Source: Dyadobacter sp. 676 (GTDB taxonomy: Bacteria; Bacteroidota; Bacteroidia; Cytophagales; Spirosomataceae). Taken from it: a stretch of DNA of 64,000 nucleotides. This document shows positions 38,214-48,411 of this stretch, one piece after another. The stretch lies in contig NZ_CP159289.1 of assembly GCF_040448675.1 (NCBI RefSeq), positions 2,232,001-2,296,000 on the forward strand, read 5' to 3'. The notes under the pieces are model-generated. The model saw only the letters and a program-made list of their open reading frames with translations, was not told the DNA's origin and did no database searches. Each line of letters begins with the position of its first letter. Positions within the stretch are counted from its first letter, which is position 1. Position numbers and translations under genes: made by a program.

Positions 38214-41200
38214 TTAGAAAGTGATGTTCAAACCGAAATTGGCCATTTTGGTAACCGGGTAACCCAGCGAGGCGTCGTTTTCGGGGTCGAGGTGGCCCAT
38301 TTTTAAATGAGCCCAGGTGAAATAGTTCTGCGCGCTTACGTACACCCGCATTTTACTCACGCCAATCGCTTTCAAGGAGCCCGCCGGCAGCGTGTAGCCG
38401 AGTACCAGGTTTTTCAGCCGCGTAAACGAGCGGTTCATTACGAAGAAATCGTTCGCGGTGTGATTGGTGTTACTGTGCGTGCTGAGCGCCGGATAGGTGA
38501 TTTTTTCACCGGCGGCATAACGCTCCGGTGTCCAGGCCGTTTTATGATAATCGAAATAGGTTCCCCGGATAATGTACTCATACACACCCTGCTGAGAATA
38601 ATTGCTTGAATATTTGCCTACACCCTGAAAGAATGTGGTCAGGTCGAAACCCTTGTATTCGAAAGTAAGCGAGAGACCGTAAATCACGCGGGGGATGTTG
38701 GAGTAACCGATGGGCGCCTGGTCCTTGTCGTCGATGATGCCGTCTTTATTCAAATCCACGTATTTGAAATCACCGACGCGTGGCTCCCCGAAGCCGTAGG
38801 TAGTGGTTTTAAGGTAACTATCCAGCTCTTCTTTCGAATTGAAATATCCGTTGCCATTGCTGTAATCGATCTTGTACCCCCACGACTGGTTGAGCGAAAA
38901 CCCGGTGGAGCGGTAACGGTAGGCATAACTCTCATCCCGCACCGATTCGTCGAGAAACTTCACGGTGTTGTGATTATAGCCATAATTCCCTGAAACCATT
39001 ACCCTGAAATCCTTCGAAAACGCCTTGTTGTAGGATAATTCGATTTCGTAACCCTTGTTGTCCACGAGGCCCATGTTCACTTTGGGAATATTGCCGAGCG
39101 GGACACCCTGGAATTCGGGCACCGTCCCACGCGAGATCAGGATATTGCTCCGGCGTTCTTTGAATACATCCACCGAAAGATTCAGGTCGCGCAGGATTTG
39201 CAGGTCCAGCCCGTAATTCTGCTTTTTAGCGATTTCCCAGGTGATGTTCGGGTTGCCCAGCAAGCCCTGATTAATTGTCTGACCCAATCCCAGGCTACCC
39301 AGCGGGCCTTTTGTCCCCCAGGGTAATATCACTCTGGTACAAAAACCGTGCGGTGCCCATCTTGTCGTTCCCCACTTTTCCATAGGAAGCCCTTAGTTTC
39401 AGGTTGGTGATATAGCGGTTGTTTTTGAGAAAACGCTCGTTGCTGATAACCCAGCCAGCGGAAAAAGCCGGGAAAAAGCCGTAACGGTGCCCCGGCGCAA
39501 ACTGTTCGGAGCCATTATAACCCATATTGACCTCCGCCAGATAACGCTCGTCGTAAGCATAGGTCGCGCGGGCAGCCACTCCGAGGACGTTATAAGGAAT
39601 TTCTCCCGCGGGCGTTTCCCAGGTATCGCGCTGGCCGAGGATCATGCCCGTCACATCGTGCTTGCCGCCGAAAACCCGGGCATAGTTGATCGAACCCTGC
39701 ATATTGATATTGTAACGCGAGTCGGCACCTTTCGTGAGCGCGAGCAACGATTCGTCCGAGCGCTTTACGGCATAGCTCAGCTGGTCCTTCGCCATATCGA
39801 TTTCGGCCAGGTACAACCGCTCCGATTTCTTACCCTGCATGGCCGTAGTGGCCTTGGAATCGTACGAAAGCATTCCTTTAAGACTAAGACCTTTGGTAAC
39901 GACATTGCTCAAATCCCATTCCGCACCGAAAGAAGCATTCAAATTCGAACGTACCTCATTGCGCGCACCCATACGGTTCATGATTTCGAATGCGGAGCGG
40001 TCCATATACCCGGGGTCCACGATCTGCCCCGGAGCTACGCCGAAACCATCGATGGTGGTGGGGCCGGGCGTAATGGGCAGGATCGTTTGTGCCTGGTAAA
40101 TGAGGTCGCTCATCATCCAGCCCGTGTCATTGTTATAAAGCCAGGCCGAGGGCATATTCACCTGCTCGATGTAGCTCCCGATGTTCAGGAATGATTTCAG
40201 CGAGTTGGTTACCTTGTAGTCCAGGTTCGCACGGAAGCTGTAACGGTCCATTTTAGCCGCAGGGTCATAGCCCAGCACCGATTTAGGTTCGGTATTGAGG
40301 TTACCGCCCTGGTGCAGGAAGCCGCCGTTCACAAAGTAGGATACCTTGTCGGTTCCGCCGGTAACGTTCATGTTAACACGCGTTTGCGGGGAATATCGGC
40401 GGATGTATTCGCGGTAATAGTCATGGTCCGGGTACATATATTGCCTTAGCATCGCCTTTTTGGCATAATCGGGGTCGTTCGGATCGAGGCCCGCAAGGGG
40501 ATTGGCATATTTGGCCATCGTTTCCTCACTGAATGGCAGGGGTGTAATGCCGTCATTTCTGGAAGCCTCGTTGCGAAGGGCCATGTATTCAAGCGAATGC
40601 AAGCGCTCGGGCTCGCGGGTGAAGGACGAAAAGCTCTGTTCGGCATTGATCGTCAGCTCATTCTTACCTGCACTGCCTCGTTTGGTGGTAATCAGGATCA
40701 CACCATTTGCCCCTCTTACACCGAAAACAGCAGTTGCGGAAGCATCTTTGAGGATCGAGACAGAGGCTACTTCGTTGGCATCGAGCGTACGGATGTTATC
40801 GCGGGGCACACCGTCGATGAGGATCAGCGGGCTGCGGCCATTGGTGGTGGCCGCACCGCGGAGGTACATCGTCGCGTCATCGCGTCCCGGCTGGCCCCCA
40901 CCCGATTGGATGGAGGTCAGGCCCGGTAAGCGCCCCGACAAAGAGTTGGCCAAGCTTGCTGATGAACTCTGCTGCAATACTTCCGACGTAACCGACGACA
41001 CCGAGCCGGTCACTGATACCTTTTTCTGCTCGCCGAAACCCACGACGACCACTTCTTCCAATGCTTTTTCATCGACTTTCAAAGTAATATCCAGGCTGGT
41101 GGCATTGCCTACCGGTACTTCCTGGCTGATGTAACCCACGAAACTGAATATCAAAACGTCCTTGTCTTCCGGCACCGAAAGCTGATAGATGCCTTCGATA

Positions 41201-41712
41201 TTCGTAGACGTACCCACCGTTGTGCCTTTCACCACCACGCTTACACCCGGCACCGGTTCCCCTTTTTCATCGATTACTTTGCCGGTTACTTCGCGGTCCG
41301 CGTCCTTTGGAGCCGCATTTTGTATGGTTTCCGTTCTGAACGAAGTCTTTTTCCCGGCTGCTTTTCGCAGTAAAATAGTCTTTTTGGAAACCTTGTAATC
41401 GATCCCGAGCGGCCCAAGCAGTGTTTCCAGCACCGTATCCAGCCGCTGGTTCTGCGAATCGAGCGATACCTTGCGTTCGGCGTGGATCACTTCGGCGCTG
41501 TAAATAAAACGGACCTTCGTCTGGAGCTCTATTTTTTCCAGGACTTTCTCCACGTCCATATCGTTAACGGATATAGATATACGCTTACTCAAGATCTCCT
41601 GCGCACGCAGGTCTTTCGCGAGTGCGAGCTGCACACAGAGCATCCACAGCAAACACGGGACAATGCTGATTTTCATGATCTGCCAAATGATCTCCTTGTA
41701 ATGTTTTCCCAT
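38214..41712 (-). CDS. SusC-family TonB-dependent transporter with STN signalling domain, pair 1 (frame broken at 39315-39319)
   Basis: Joined length about 1165 residues. After the signal sequence an STN domain (KRISISVNDMDVEKVLEKIE, about 43-62, to about 115) is present, the domain that signals to FecR in sigma-regulated transporters. Then come a carboxypeptidase-regulatory-like domain (GKVIDEKGEPVPGVSVVVKG), the conserved EEVVVVGFGEQKKVSVTGSV, the plug and barrel, ending FGLNITF. The frames 39295-41712 and 38214-39383 join as ITLGTKGPLGSLG after removing one G of a coding G5 run. FecR and the sigma factor gene lie immediately upstream, so this pair is the probable signalling input of the locus. 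Confidence 0.9.
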
Positions 41713-41734
41713 AAGTAAAAAAGGTTAATGAAAG

Positions 41735-42817
41735 CTATTCGCAGCCGTCCGAAGCGACGCTCACCACACTGCCGCGCGTTTCGTACCGGGCATTCACGAC
41801 CGCGCAAATGAGGTCGAGCTTTTCGTACACCGGCTCATCCCCCAGTACGGCCGTGAGTGTGCAGTGCGAAATGGCTTTCGGGTCGTATTGAATGCGTATG
41901 CCGTAAGTTTTTTCCAGCACGGCGAACACATCCGACAGCGGCGTTCGCCTGAATTCGAAGTCCTGGCTTTCGGCCGGCAAATTGAGCAGTACCGGCTTTT
42001 CCACGGTTCTGGTAACCATATTCTGGCTTTTCCGGTTAAATGTAACCTGTTCGTTTGGTTTCAAAACCAGCCTTCTGCCTGCCATCACCTCGCTTTTCCC
42101 TTGCGCCTCCAGAGCCGACACCTCGACAAACCCCGTTTTAACAACCAGCTCCACGTCGTCGTCCCCGTCATTTGCCTTAATACTGAAACTCGTGCCCCTG
42201 ACCTTCGTTACCATCGAGCCTGCGTACACCAGGAAAGGCTGTGCGGGGTTTTTGACCACCTCGAAAAAAGCCTCGCCACGAAGTGTTACTTCCCGCCGAT
42301 TTGCCGCAAAAACAGCCGGATAGGAAATGCGGGCGTTCTTTTTAAGCACGACCGAACTGCCATCCGGCAGATTTACCAGTTGGAAGGCGCTCGTACGGTT
42401 GTGAACTTCTATGGGCGACGGCGCCGTCGGACCGCGCAGGCTCGCCACCATGGCCGGAAGGTTTCGCAGGCCCTTTTTCTGATGGAACAATCCAAGAACC
42501 ATTCCCAGGGCAAGCAAAATCATCGCCGCCGCTTTGAGCCAGTTGCTTTTCCACCAGGGCAATGGGCGCGTGGCGTCCCCGGGAATCGCATTCAGTATTT
42601 CGCTTACCCGCGACTTAACCTCGGCCTCCGGCAAAAGGTCGAGCTCGCCGCGTACCGCCAGCAGTATTTCCTTTGCCTGGTCGATGTTCGCGAGCTGGCC
42701 GGGATGGTTTTCGATCACTTCACGCCAGAATTCCTCCCGTTCGCCATGATACACCCACTGCTGGAACGCCAGGTCTTCGAGCCAATCCTTCACCTGGAAC
42801 CGACTATAATTATTCAT
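41735..42817 (-). CDS. FecR-family anti-sigma regulator
   Basis: 360 residues. N-terminal cytoplasmic part with WLEDLAFQQWVYHG, then one membrane helix (about residues 91-108, AAAMILLALGMVLGLF). A periplasmic FecR domain follows (VNLPDGSSVVLKKNARISYP, EVTLRGEAFFEVVKNPAQPF, VRGTSFSIKA) and a C-terminal DUF4974-type domain (TPLSDVFAVLEKTYGIRIQYD), which matches the STN fold of the partner SusC. It holds the sigma factor inactive and relays substrate binding at the transporter. Located between sigma factor and SusC in the usual order. Confidence 0.92.
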   Translation of the reverse strand: MNNYSRFQVKDWLEDLAFQQWVYHGEREEFWREVIENHPGQLANIDQAKEILLAVRGELDLLPEAEVKSRVSEILNAIPGDATRPLPWWKSNWLKAAAMILLALGMVLGLFHQKKGLRNLPAMVASLRGPTAPSPIEVHNRTSAFQLVNLPDGSSVVLKKNARISYPAVFAANRREVTLRGEAFFEVVKNPAQPFLVYAGSMVTKVRGTSFSIKANDGDDDVELVVKTGFVEVSALEAQGKSEVMAGRRLVLKPNEQVTFNRKSQNMVTRTVEKPVLLNLPAESQDFEFRRTPLSDVFAVLEKTYGIRIQYDPKAISHCTLTAVLGDEPVYEKLDLICAVVNARYETRGSVVSVASDGCE

Positions 42818-42904
42818 GGATTTTCTTTAACTATCTGCTTTGATACGATGAGTAAATCGCCGGCAAATAGTACCCATGGGTATCAAAAAAATTTCCGAAA
42901 TTTT

Positions 42905-43504
42905 TCAGTACCAGGAGAGTTCGCCGCACAACGCAAGGAAAATCGCCGCATGCTGCCAGTATTCGCGAAGTTTCTGAATACCGTATTGCAGGTAATTGGC
43001 CACCGCCTGCCGCTGCAATCCCATCACGGTCGCGATTTCTTCATACGAAAGGTTTTCGTAGTATTTCAGATAGAGAGCTTCTTTCTGGCGCTTGGGCAGC
43101 GCTTCGATGGCCTTTCTCAGCCGATGGCTGGTGAGTTGGTCCGTTTCCTGAACGATCCAGTCGGATTCGGGCGAAATGTCGTCCTGCACGTCGTCGTCGC
43201 GGATGTCGGAAAACACCGCCTGCCTGCGGATCCGGCGGATCAGATTGTTCCGCAGCGATTGAAAAAGATAAGGCTTGATAGCGGCGATGTAGGAAAGCGT
43301 TTCCCGCTTTTCCCAGATTTCCAGGAACAGATCCTGGAGGCAGTCCTTGATCAGATCACGGTCCGCGGTAAATCGGGTCCCATAGTGATAAAGCGCCGCG
43401 TAATTCAGCTCGGTAAGCTCGCCGAACGCGCTTTTATCCCCTGCACAAAACTGCTGCCAGCGTGTGATCAGATAGATTTCGGGAGAACGTTCTGAATTTT
43501 TCAC
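42905..43504 (-). CDS. ECF RNA polymerase sigma factor
   Basis: 199 residues. Region 2 is seen as FGELTELNYAALYHYG...DCLQDLFLEIWEKRE, and region 4 as EALPKRQKEALYLKYYENLSYEEIATVMGLQRQAVANYL with the helix-turn-helix. This is the SusC/SusD-linked ECF class of Bacteroidota, activated by the FecR gene 87 bases downstream. It is expected to drive transcription of the operon from the SusC gene at 41712 onward. The start at 43504 leaves a normal N-terminus. Confidence 0.92.
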   Translation of the reverse strand: MKNSERSPEIYLITRWQQFCAGDKSAFGELTELNYAALYHYGTRFTADRDLIKDCLQDLFLEIWEKRETLSYIAAIKPYLFQSLRNNLIRRIRRQAVFSDIRDDDVQDDISPESDWIVQETDQLTSHRLRKAIEALPKRQKEALYLKYYENLSYEEIATVMGLQRQAVANYLQYGIQKLREYWQHAAIFLALCGELSWY

Positions 43505-43620
43505 AGGATCAGGAATAGTCAGCGGTCTGTAATACGCTCATCGATGTCCGGCAAATGCGCGGCATCGGTACGTAAATATCTGTACTGACTACCTTTCAAC
43601 TATCCTGCCCTATCATGCTT

Positions 43621-44862
43621 TTATTTAAAAATTTCTCCGATTTGGTCAATATTTACACCGAGCACCTTTTGGGCAATGGCATTCAAGGCAGCTTTATCGC
43701 CTTCGAAATGGAATGTACTCTGGCGGTGTGTAATGGCCTCGCCTTCTTTCAGCGCCTTCACGGACGAATTCGATTCTAATTCATAAAACGGTCCCATTTG
43801 CGTGCCGTCGGCCAGTTTGCCGTCGTTGTAGGCATTCAATGCATCGCCATCGTAAGGGTCTTTATGCAGCTCCCAGGTCGATTTCATGTACCGGCCCTGC
43901 GGATCGAGGTCGTATTGGATAATCGTCAGAATGCCTTTCCCGGCATCATAGCTTCCGGCTACATTCCGGGCCGATTTCGGCGCGATACCAATTTTGCTGC
44001 GGTGCTTGCCGTCGGCTTTGAGAAACAATATCGAGTCTTTGATAACAAGCCTGTCCGAGGGAATTTTACCGAAATAGTCGTCGGTAATGAGCGGCTTTTC
44101 GGACAATGCTCTGGAAAACGGGGCGATAATGGTGGTTTGGTCCGACGGCCGGAACATGCCGAGGAGCCAGATGCCGAGCATTCCGGTCTCGGGCTTCCAT
44201 TCTTCGCCTTTGTTGGTCACTGAATTAATGGAGCGGTAAGCAACGGCTTTAACGCCATTAAATGCTGGCAGACCGAGCAGATCGGCCATATTTTCCTTTG
44301 TCAGCATCTCGATCTTCCGGCTGATCGCGATCACGAACGTCTTGCCCGAGTAGTTCTCGATCATCGCGTCGATTTGAAACTTCACCGAAGACGCATCCGA
44401 CTCAATCGCTTTATAAGCAACCGTATCGATCAGCGCCGGCGTTTGCCAGTTTTCGAAATCGAAACGCTGCCCTTTTTTGAAATACACCGAAAACTGACCG
44501 CCCTCGGGAGAAAGCCAGAAACGTTCCTCACCGCCAAAACCATTCATATGCGGCCGGTACTGCCCGCTTTCAATGAGTTTGTAATTGATCCAGCCGTAAC
44601 TGTTACCGACGTTACCATCGGCCGTGCTAGTCATCACCCGGCCCTGATAAGCCGGGATGACAATGGCTTGTGCTTCCGCATTGTCCGGCGCCGAGAGCAC
44701 CACTGCTTCTTGGTATTTCTTCAAAAATGCCAGGTCATGGCCAAATGTACCGGCTGCCTGCGTTTGTGCTGTTTCCAATTGGTTATGATCACTTTTATGG
44801 TCCGACGAACAGCCCTCGGCCGCCATCATCGCCGTCAGCAATACCGGGTAATGCGCTTTCAT
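43621..44862 (-). CDS. DUF6786-like lipoprotein
   Basis: 413 residues; lipobox AAEGC (Cys18) followed by SSD. The body is beta-rich, with VIPAYQGRVMTSTADG, YGWINYKLIESG, HMNGFGGEERFWLSPEGGQFSVYF and YDLDPQGRYMKSTWELH, which resembles a galactose-mutarotase-like fold. The match to DUF6786 is from memory of the pattern, not a search. The gene is directly downstream (2 bases) of the RhaT-like transporter, so it probably works on the same sugar, perhaps as a periplasmic mutarotase or binding protein. Confidence 0.6.
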   Translation of the reverse strand: MKAHYPVLLTAMMAAEGCSSDHKSDHNQLETAQTQAAGTFGHDLAFLKKYQEAVVLSAPDNAEAQAIVIPAYQGRVMTSTADGNVGNSYGWINYKLIESGQYRPHMNGFGGEERFWLSPEGGQFSVYFKKGQRFDFENWQTPALIDTVAYKAIESDASSVKFQIDAMIENYSGKTFVIAISRKIEMLTKENMADLLGLPAFNGVKAVAYRSINSVTNKGEEWKPETGMLGIWLLGMFRPSDQTTIIAPFSRALSEKPLITDDYFGKIPSDRLVIKDSILFLKADGKHRSKIGIAPKSARNVAGSYDAGKGILTIIQYDLDPQGRYMKSTWELHKDPYDGDALNAYNDGKLADGTQMGPFYELESNSSVKALKEGEAITHRQSTFHFEGDKAALNAIAQKVLGVNIDQIGEIFK

Positions 44863-44864
44863 GG

Positions 44865-45947
44865 CTATTCTTTCAAATAATTGCCATAACCGACGATCAG
44901 CACCGAAAGGATAATCACCAGAATACCGATGATAATCGAAGAAATGGTCTTCTTAGTTACTCCTTTCCACTCTTTCAGGACTAGTCCCCACGAGTTGGCG
45001 ATGAGAATAATGAATGCCATGTGCAGGATCCACGAGCTCGGACCGTTGCCCAACTTGCTCTCGCCCATGCCGTAAAAGAAGAATTGCAGGAACCAGGTAG
45101 TACCGGCCAATGCGGAAAAAATATAGTTCGAGAGCAGCGGCGTCGACGGATCGGTATAGTTGCCGAAAGTTTTGTTGCGGGCATTGAGCAGCATGCACCA
45201 GATGAAATTGGTGGTAAGACCGCCCCACAGGATCACGACATAGGTCACATTGTTTTGGAATAAAAATTCACCCTGCCCCGGATTGGCCGCTTTCCAGATC
45301 TCGTTCGCTTCCTGGGCCATCACCTTTCCGGCGTCGATCCCGAATGCGAAACAGGCACTGAGAATACCCGAAATAATTGAAACCGTTAAACCCAGGCCGA
45401 TTTTGAACTCGGTATTATCCTCGGCGGCACGACCGGCCTTTCGAAGGTCGGCGTCCTTCATTGCGCCCGCTTTCCCGCAAATGATAATCCCTATCACGCA
45501 CACCAGCAACCCGGCGAGCACCCATTGGCCCCAGGCATTGCTGAAAAGCATGGAAATCGTGTCCTTACCCGGCTGCGGGTTGAATTCGTAATACACCGAG
45601 GGGATCAATGCCCCGAAAACCGAGCAAAGCCCGAGGATGATCGAGCTTCCGAGCGCCACACCCAGGTAGCGCACGCCGAGCCCGTACGTGAGGCCGCCAA
45701 TGCCCCAGAGGACGCCGAAAAAGTAGGTAAGGAAAAGGATACCGCCGTTGGTATGCGCAATGATTTCGGTATAACCGGGAATGGTCAGATAAGCCGCCAG
45801 CGGCGGGACGATGAGCCAGGAGAAGAGCCCGCCGACGATCCAGTAAGATTCCCAGGCCCAGCCTTTGACCTGCTTGTAAGGAATATAAAAACTGCCGGAG
45901 GCGAAGCCACCGATGAAATGGAAGATAACACCCAGAAGAGCTTGCAT
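44865..45947 (-). CDS. rhaT: RhaT-family L-rhamnose/proton symporter-like transporter
   Basis: 360 residues with about ten predicted membrane helices and little else. The N-terminus (GVIFHFIGGFASGSFYIPYKQVKGWAWESYW) and the GLTYGLGVRYLGVALGSSIILGLCSVFGALIP region are characteristic of RhaT. The family imports L-rhamnose or related deoxysugars with protons. No rhamnose catabolism genes are in the window, so the substrate may differ. It forms an apparent operon with the lipoprotein gene 2 bases downstream. Confidence 0.85.
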   Translation of the reverse strand: MQALLGVIFHFIGGFASGSFYIPYKQVKGWAWESYWIVGGLFSWLIVPPLAAYLTIPGYTEIIAHTNGGILFLTYFFGVLWGIGGLTYGLGVRYLGVALGSSIILGLCSVFGALIPSVYYEFNPQPGKDTISMLFSNAWGQWVLAGLLVCVIGIIICGKAGAMKDADLRKAGRAAEDNTEFKIGLGLTVSIISGILSACFAFGIDAGKVMAQEANEIWKAANPGQGEFLFQNNVTYVVILWGGLTTNFIWCMLLNARNKTFGNYTDPSTPLLSNYIFSALAGTTWFLQFFFYGMGESKLGNGPSSWILHMAFIILIANSWGLVLKEWKGVTKKTISSIIIGILVIILSVLIVGYGNYLKE

Positions 45948-46032
45948 GAATATTTTTCGAATTTTATCATGTAAGAGCGTTCTTCCGGGTATCTACTGCC
46001 AGCCGCGGCAAGTCTTTCGGGCTTAACTGCGC

Positions 46033-48300
46033 CTATTCGCCTACCACAACCTTCCTGACAGCACGCACATTACCCGCTTTAAACTCCACAAGGTACAATC
46101 CGGCGGGCCATTGCGCGGTGGATATTTGCTGCGTTTCGTTGGCACGGATAGCGCGGTTTTCGAGCATTCGCACACCACCCGCCGTAAGCACATCGAATGT
46201 GCCGGTTTGGGAAGAATATACTTTGAAAAAATCGACCGAAGGGTTTGGAAAAACCCTTACCTCGCCCGCATTGCCCGGCTCCATACCCGTAACAGACACA
46301 GGTAGTATATTAATCAGCAAACGCACACCACCGGCATTGTTGCCGATAGCCACGTCGGGCTTTTTATCTCCGTTCAGGTCGGCGACGGCCAGCGAGAGGT
46401 AGTTGCCGAAATTTACATTGCCCGGCTTGCCATTAACGCTCACGATGGCGCTGGCGCGGTCGTTCCACTTGCCCCAGTCGGCATTATGGAATACGCGGAT
46501 GGTCCCGGTATGATCGACGGTCGCGAGGTCGGGCTTGCCGTCGAGGTCGAAATCGGTCACGGCTACCTGCGGGAAACGTCCGGCGAAATTAATATTCACG
46601 CCTGCGAATGCGTCCGTTTCGAGCTTGAAGGTGTATTGTTTGCTCGTACCGGTGTTGGCATAGTAGTACATATTGCCCTGGGCTTTTCCTACGAGCAGAT
46701 CCAGGTCGCCGTCGCCGTCGGCATCGTAGAAATACGGCGAATCGCCCGTTTGCAATTCCGCCGGCAATGCGATCGTCACCGCGTCGGCCAGGTTGAGTTG
46801 CACCGCGCCGCCATTGGTTCCTTTGTTGGGAATATAACGGTATTCAAGTTTCAGGGTTTGGGAAGCCGTTGCGGCGAAACCGAGGTCGGGAACGCCGTCG
46901 CCGTTAAAGTCCGTCCATTGGGGTTTGATATTGTAAACCGAGAGCTTCGGAAGCAATTCGAGGTAATCCTGCGATTCGAATACAAAACTGGGCGCTGTGG
47001 CCGTGCCTGTGTTTCTCAACAGCCAGAAACTTCCCTTGAACCCGCCAACATAGGGCATTCCGCCCGTACCGATGAGCATATCCAGGTCGCCGTCGCCGTC
47101 GATATCGAAAAAGGCCGGCGCGGCGTTCTCCCCGACGTCGATCATCTGGTCCTGCAAAAAGTTTTTCCTTATGAGTTTAAAAACGGGCTTATCGCTCATG
47201 CCCTCGTTGTGGTAGTACCATCCCGAGGATTTGAAATCGGTCATATTCGCGTCGCTAGCGGGAAGGCTCGGAGCGATCAGCAGGTCTTTCGCGCCGTCGA
47301 AATCAACATCTTCGTAAAAGCCGGCCGGGAAAATGTGGAGTGTTACCGGGTCCACCGCAGGATAAGTGTTGGTATAGCCGGTGAAATTGGCAATGATGCC
47401 TTTGGCGGAGTTGGACAGGAAGGAAATATGATCGTTGCTTACGTGACCGGCGAGCAGATCTTTGGTGCCGTCGCCGTTCAGATCATGCAGCAGAATGGAA
47501 TTGCCCGCGTGCAGGATGCGCGCGGGTGCGGCCTCCCGCTTCGAGGGATCCGTAACGACGCCACAGTCGACACCCACCACGAAATCCTCGCCGTCGCCCT
47601 TGTGAAAATTGCCCCAGCAATCGCCGTTCCGCTGAAAAACCGGGCTGGCCTGCGTTCCCAGGCTGTCGGGGACACCGAATTTTTCCATGCTAAGGTTCTG
47701 GTGCAGTTCTATATAGGTGCCCGAAAAATCGAAGGTCAGCAAATCGAGGTCGCCGTCGTCGTCCACATCCGTAATGGCCGGTATATCGGTGCCCGACACC
47801 TGCATGTTGATATTGCCGGAGAAGCCTTTGGTATACAAAACTTCCCGCATTAACTTCCACGACCATACATTACCCGTTTTGACCTGCCGATAAACCACAA
47901 TTCCCAGGGATGTGCTTGCGAACAAATCTTTCAGCCCGTCGCCATTGTAATCGGCGAGGATCATCCAGTTGTCCACCTGCGGGAAAAGCGTTTCGTAATA
48001 GGGCGCATGGATGAAGGTCTTTTTACCGGCATTCAGGGGATCAGGCCCGGCGACGAACGTGGCGATTTTGCTGTTCGTACGATCGTAAACGACCAGGTCC
48101 TCGTCGGCGTCATTGTTCAAATGCATTTTAAGGAATTGCGAGGCATTGAGGCCGCCCGCCCAGGGATTGGTCATTTTCATCCCGCCGACCGACACGCCGG
48201 TGAGCGTGTCAAGCCTGAACCACGCCTGTTGGGCCAGCGTTGCAGAGGGGTTGTAAAAGCAAATAAGGCAGAGTATAAAGGAGGTAAATTTGGTTCGCAT
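46033..48300 (-). CDS. FG-GAP repeat protein with T9SS sorting domain
   Basis: 755 residues from ATG 48300 (MRTKFTSFILCLICF, signal peptide ending TLAQQ). The frame runs further upstream antisense to murF, but that part lacks coding character. Many FG-GAP-type loops are seen, for example DYNGDGLKD, DVDDDGDLD, DLNGDGTKD, DIDGDGDLD, DFNGDGVPD, DADGDGDLD and DLNGDKKPD. It ends with a sorting domain, VRVFPNPSVDFFKVY to VRKVVVGE. Expected to be secreted by the T9SS and held on the surface; ligand unknown. Divergent from murF. Confidence 0.85.
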   Translation of the reverse strand: MRTKFTSFILCLICFYNPSATLAQQAWFRLDTLTGVSVGGMKMTNPWAGGLNASQFLKMHLNNDADEDLVVYDRTNSKIATFVAGPDPLNAGKKTFIHAPYYETLFPQVDNWMILADYNGDGLKDLFASTSLGIVVYRQVKTGNVWSWKLMREVLYTKGFSGNINMQVSGTDIPAITDVDDDGDLDLLTFDFSGTYIELHQNLSMEKFGVPDSLGTQASPVFQRNGDCWGNFHKGDGEDFVVGVDCGVVTDPSKREAAPARILHAGNSILLHDLNGDGTKDLLAGHVSNDHISFLSNSAKGIIANFTGYTNTYPAVDPVTLHIFPAGFYEDVDFDGAKDLLIAPSLPASDANMTDFKSSGWYYHNEGMSDKPVFKLIRKNFLQDQMIDVGENAAPAFFDIDGDGDLDMLIGTGGMPYVGGFKGSFWLLRNTGTATAPSFVFESQDYLELLPKLSVYNIKPQWTDFNGDGVPDLGFAATASQTLKLEYRYIPNKGTNGGAVQLNLADAVTIALPAELQTGDSPYFYDADGDGDLDLLVGKAQGNMYYYANTGTSKQYTFKLETDAFAGVNINFAGRFPQVAVTDFDLDGKPDLATVDHTGTIRVFHNADWGKWNDRASAIVSVNGKPGNVNFGNYLSLAVADLNGDKKPDVAIGNNAGGVRLLINILPVSVTGMEPGNAGEVRVFPNPSVDFFKVYSSQTGTFDVLTAGGVRMLENRAIRANETQQISTAQWPAGLYLVEFKAGNVRAVRKVVVGE

Positions 48301-48318
48301 CGTTGAGGAATATTCTAT

Positions 48319-48326
48319 TAGTTTTG
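48319..48326 (+). promoter_or_regulatory. Candidate -7 element for murF
   Basis: TAGTTTTG, exact to TAnnTTTG, 85 bases before the murF ATG. The nearest upstream TTTG (48289-48292) is 26 bases away, longer than usual, so the match is only partial. Confidence 0.3.
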
Positions 48327-48411
48327 CATGTTTCCGCGGACGCCGCGCGGGCTTGTTTGTCCTAAACCTAACGAAATAAGCCCGTATAACTTTATAACGA
48401 GCCGACAATTC

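Noticed and set aside
41864..43495. Plus-strand open frame (543 codons) opposite FecR and the sigma factor
   Set aside because: Antisense shadow; no family pattern, and both genes under it are unmistakable.
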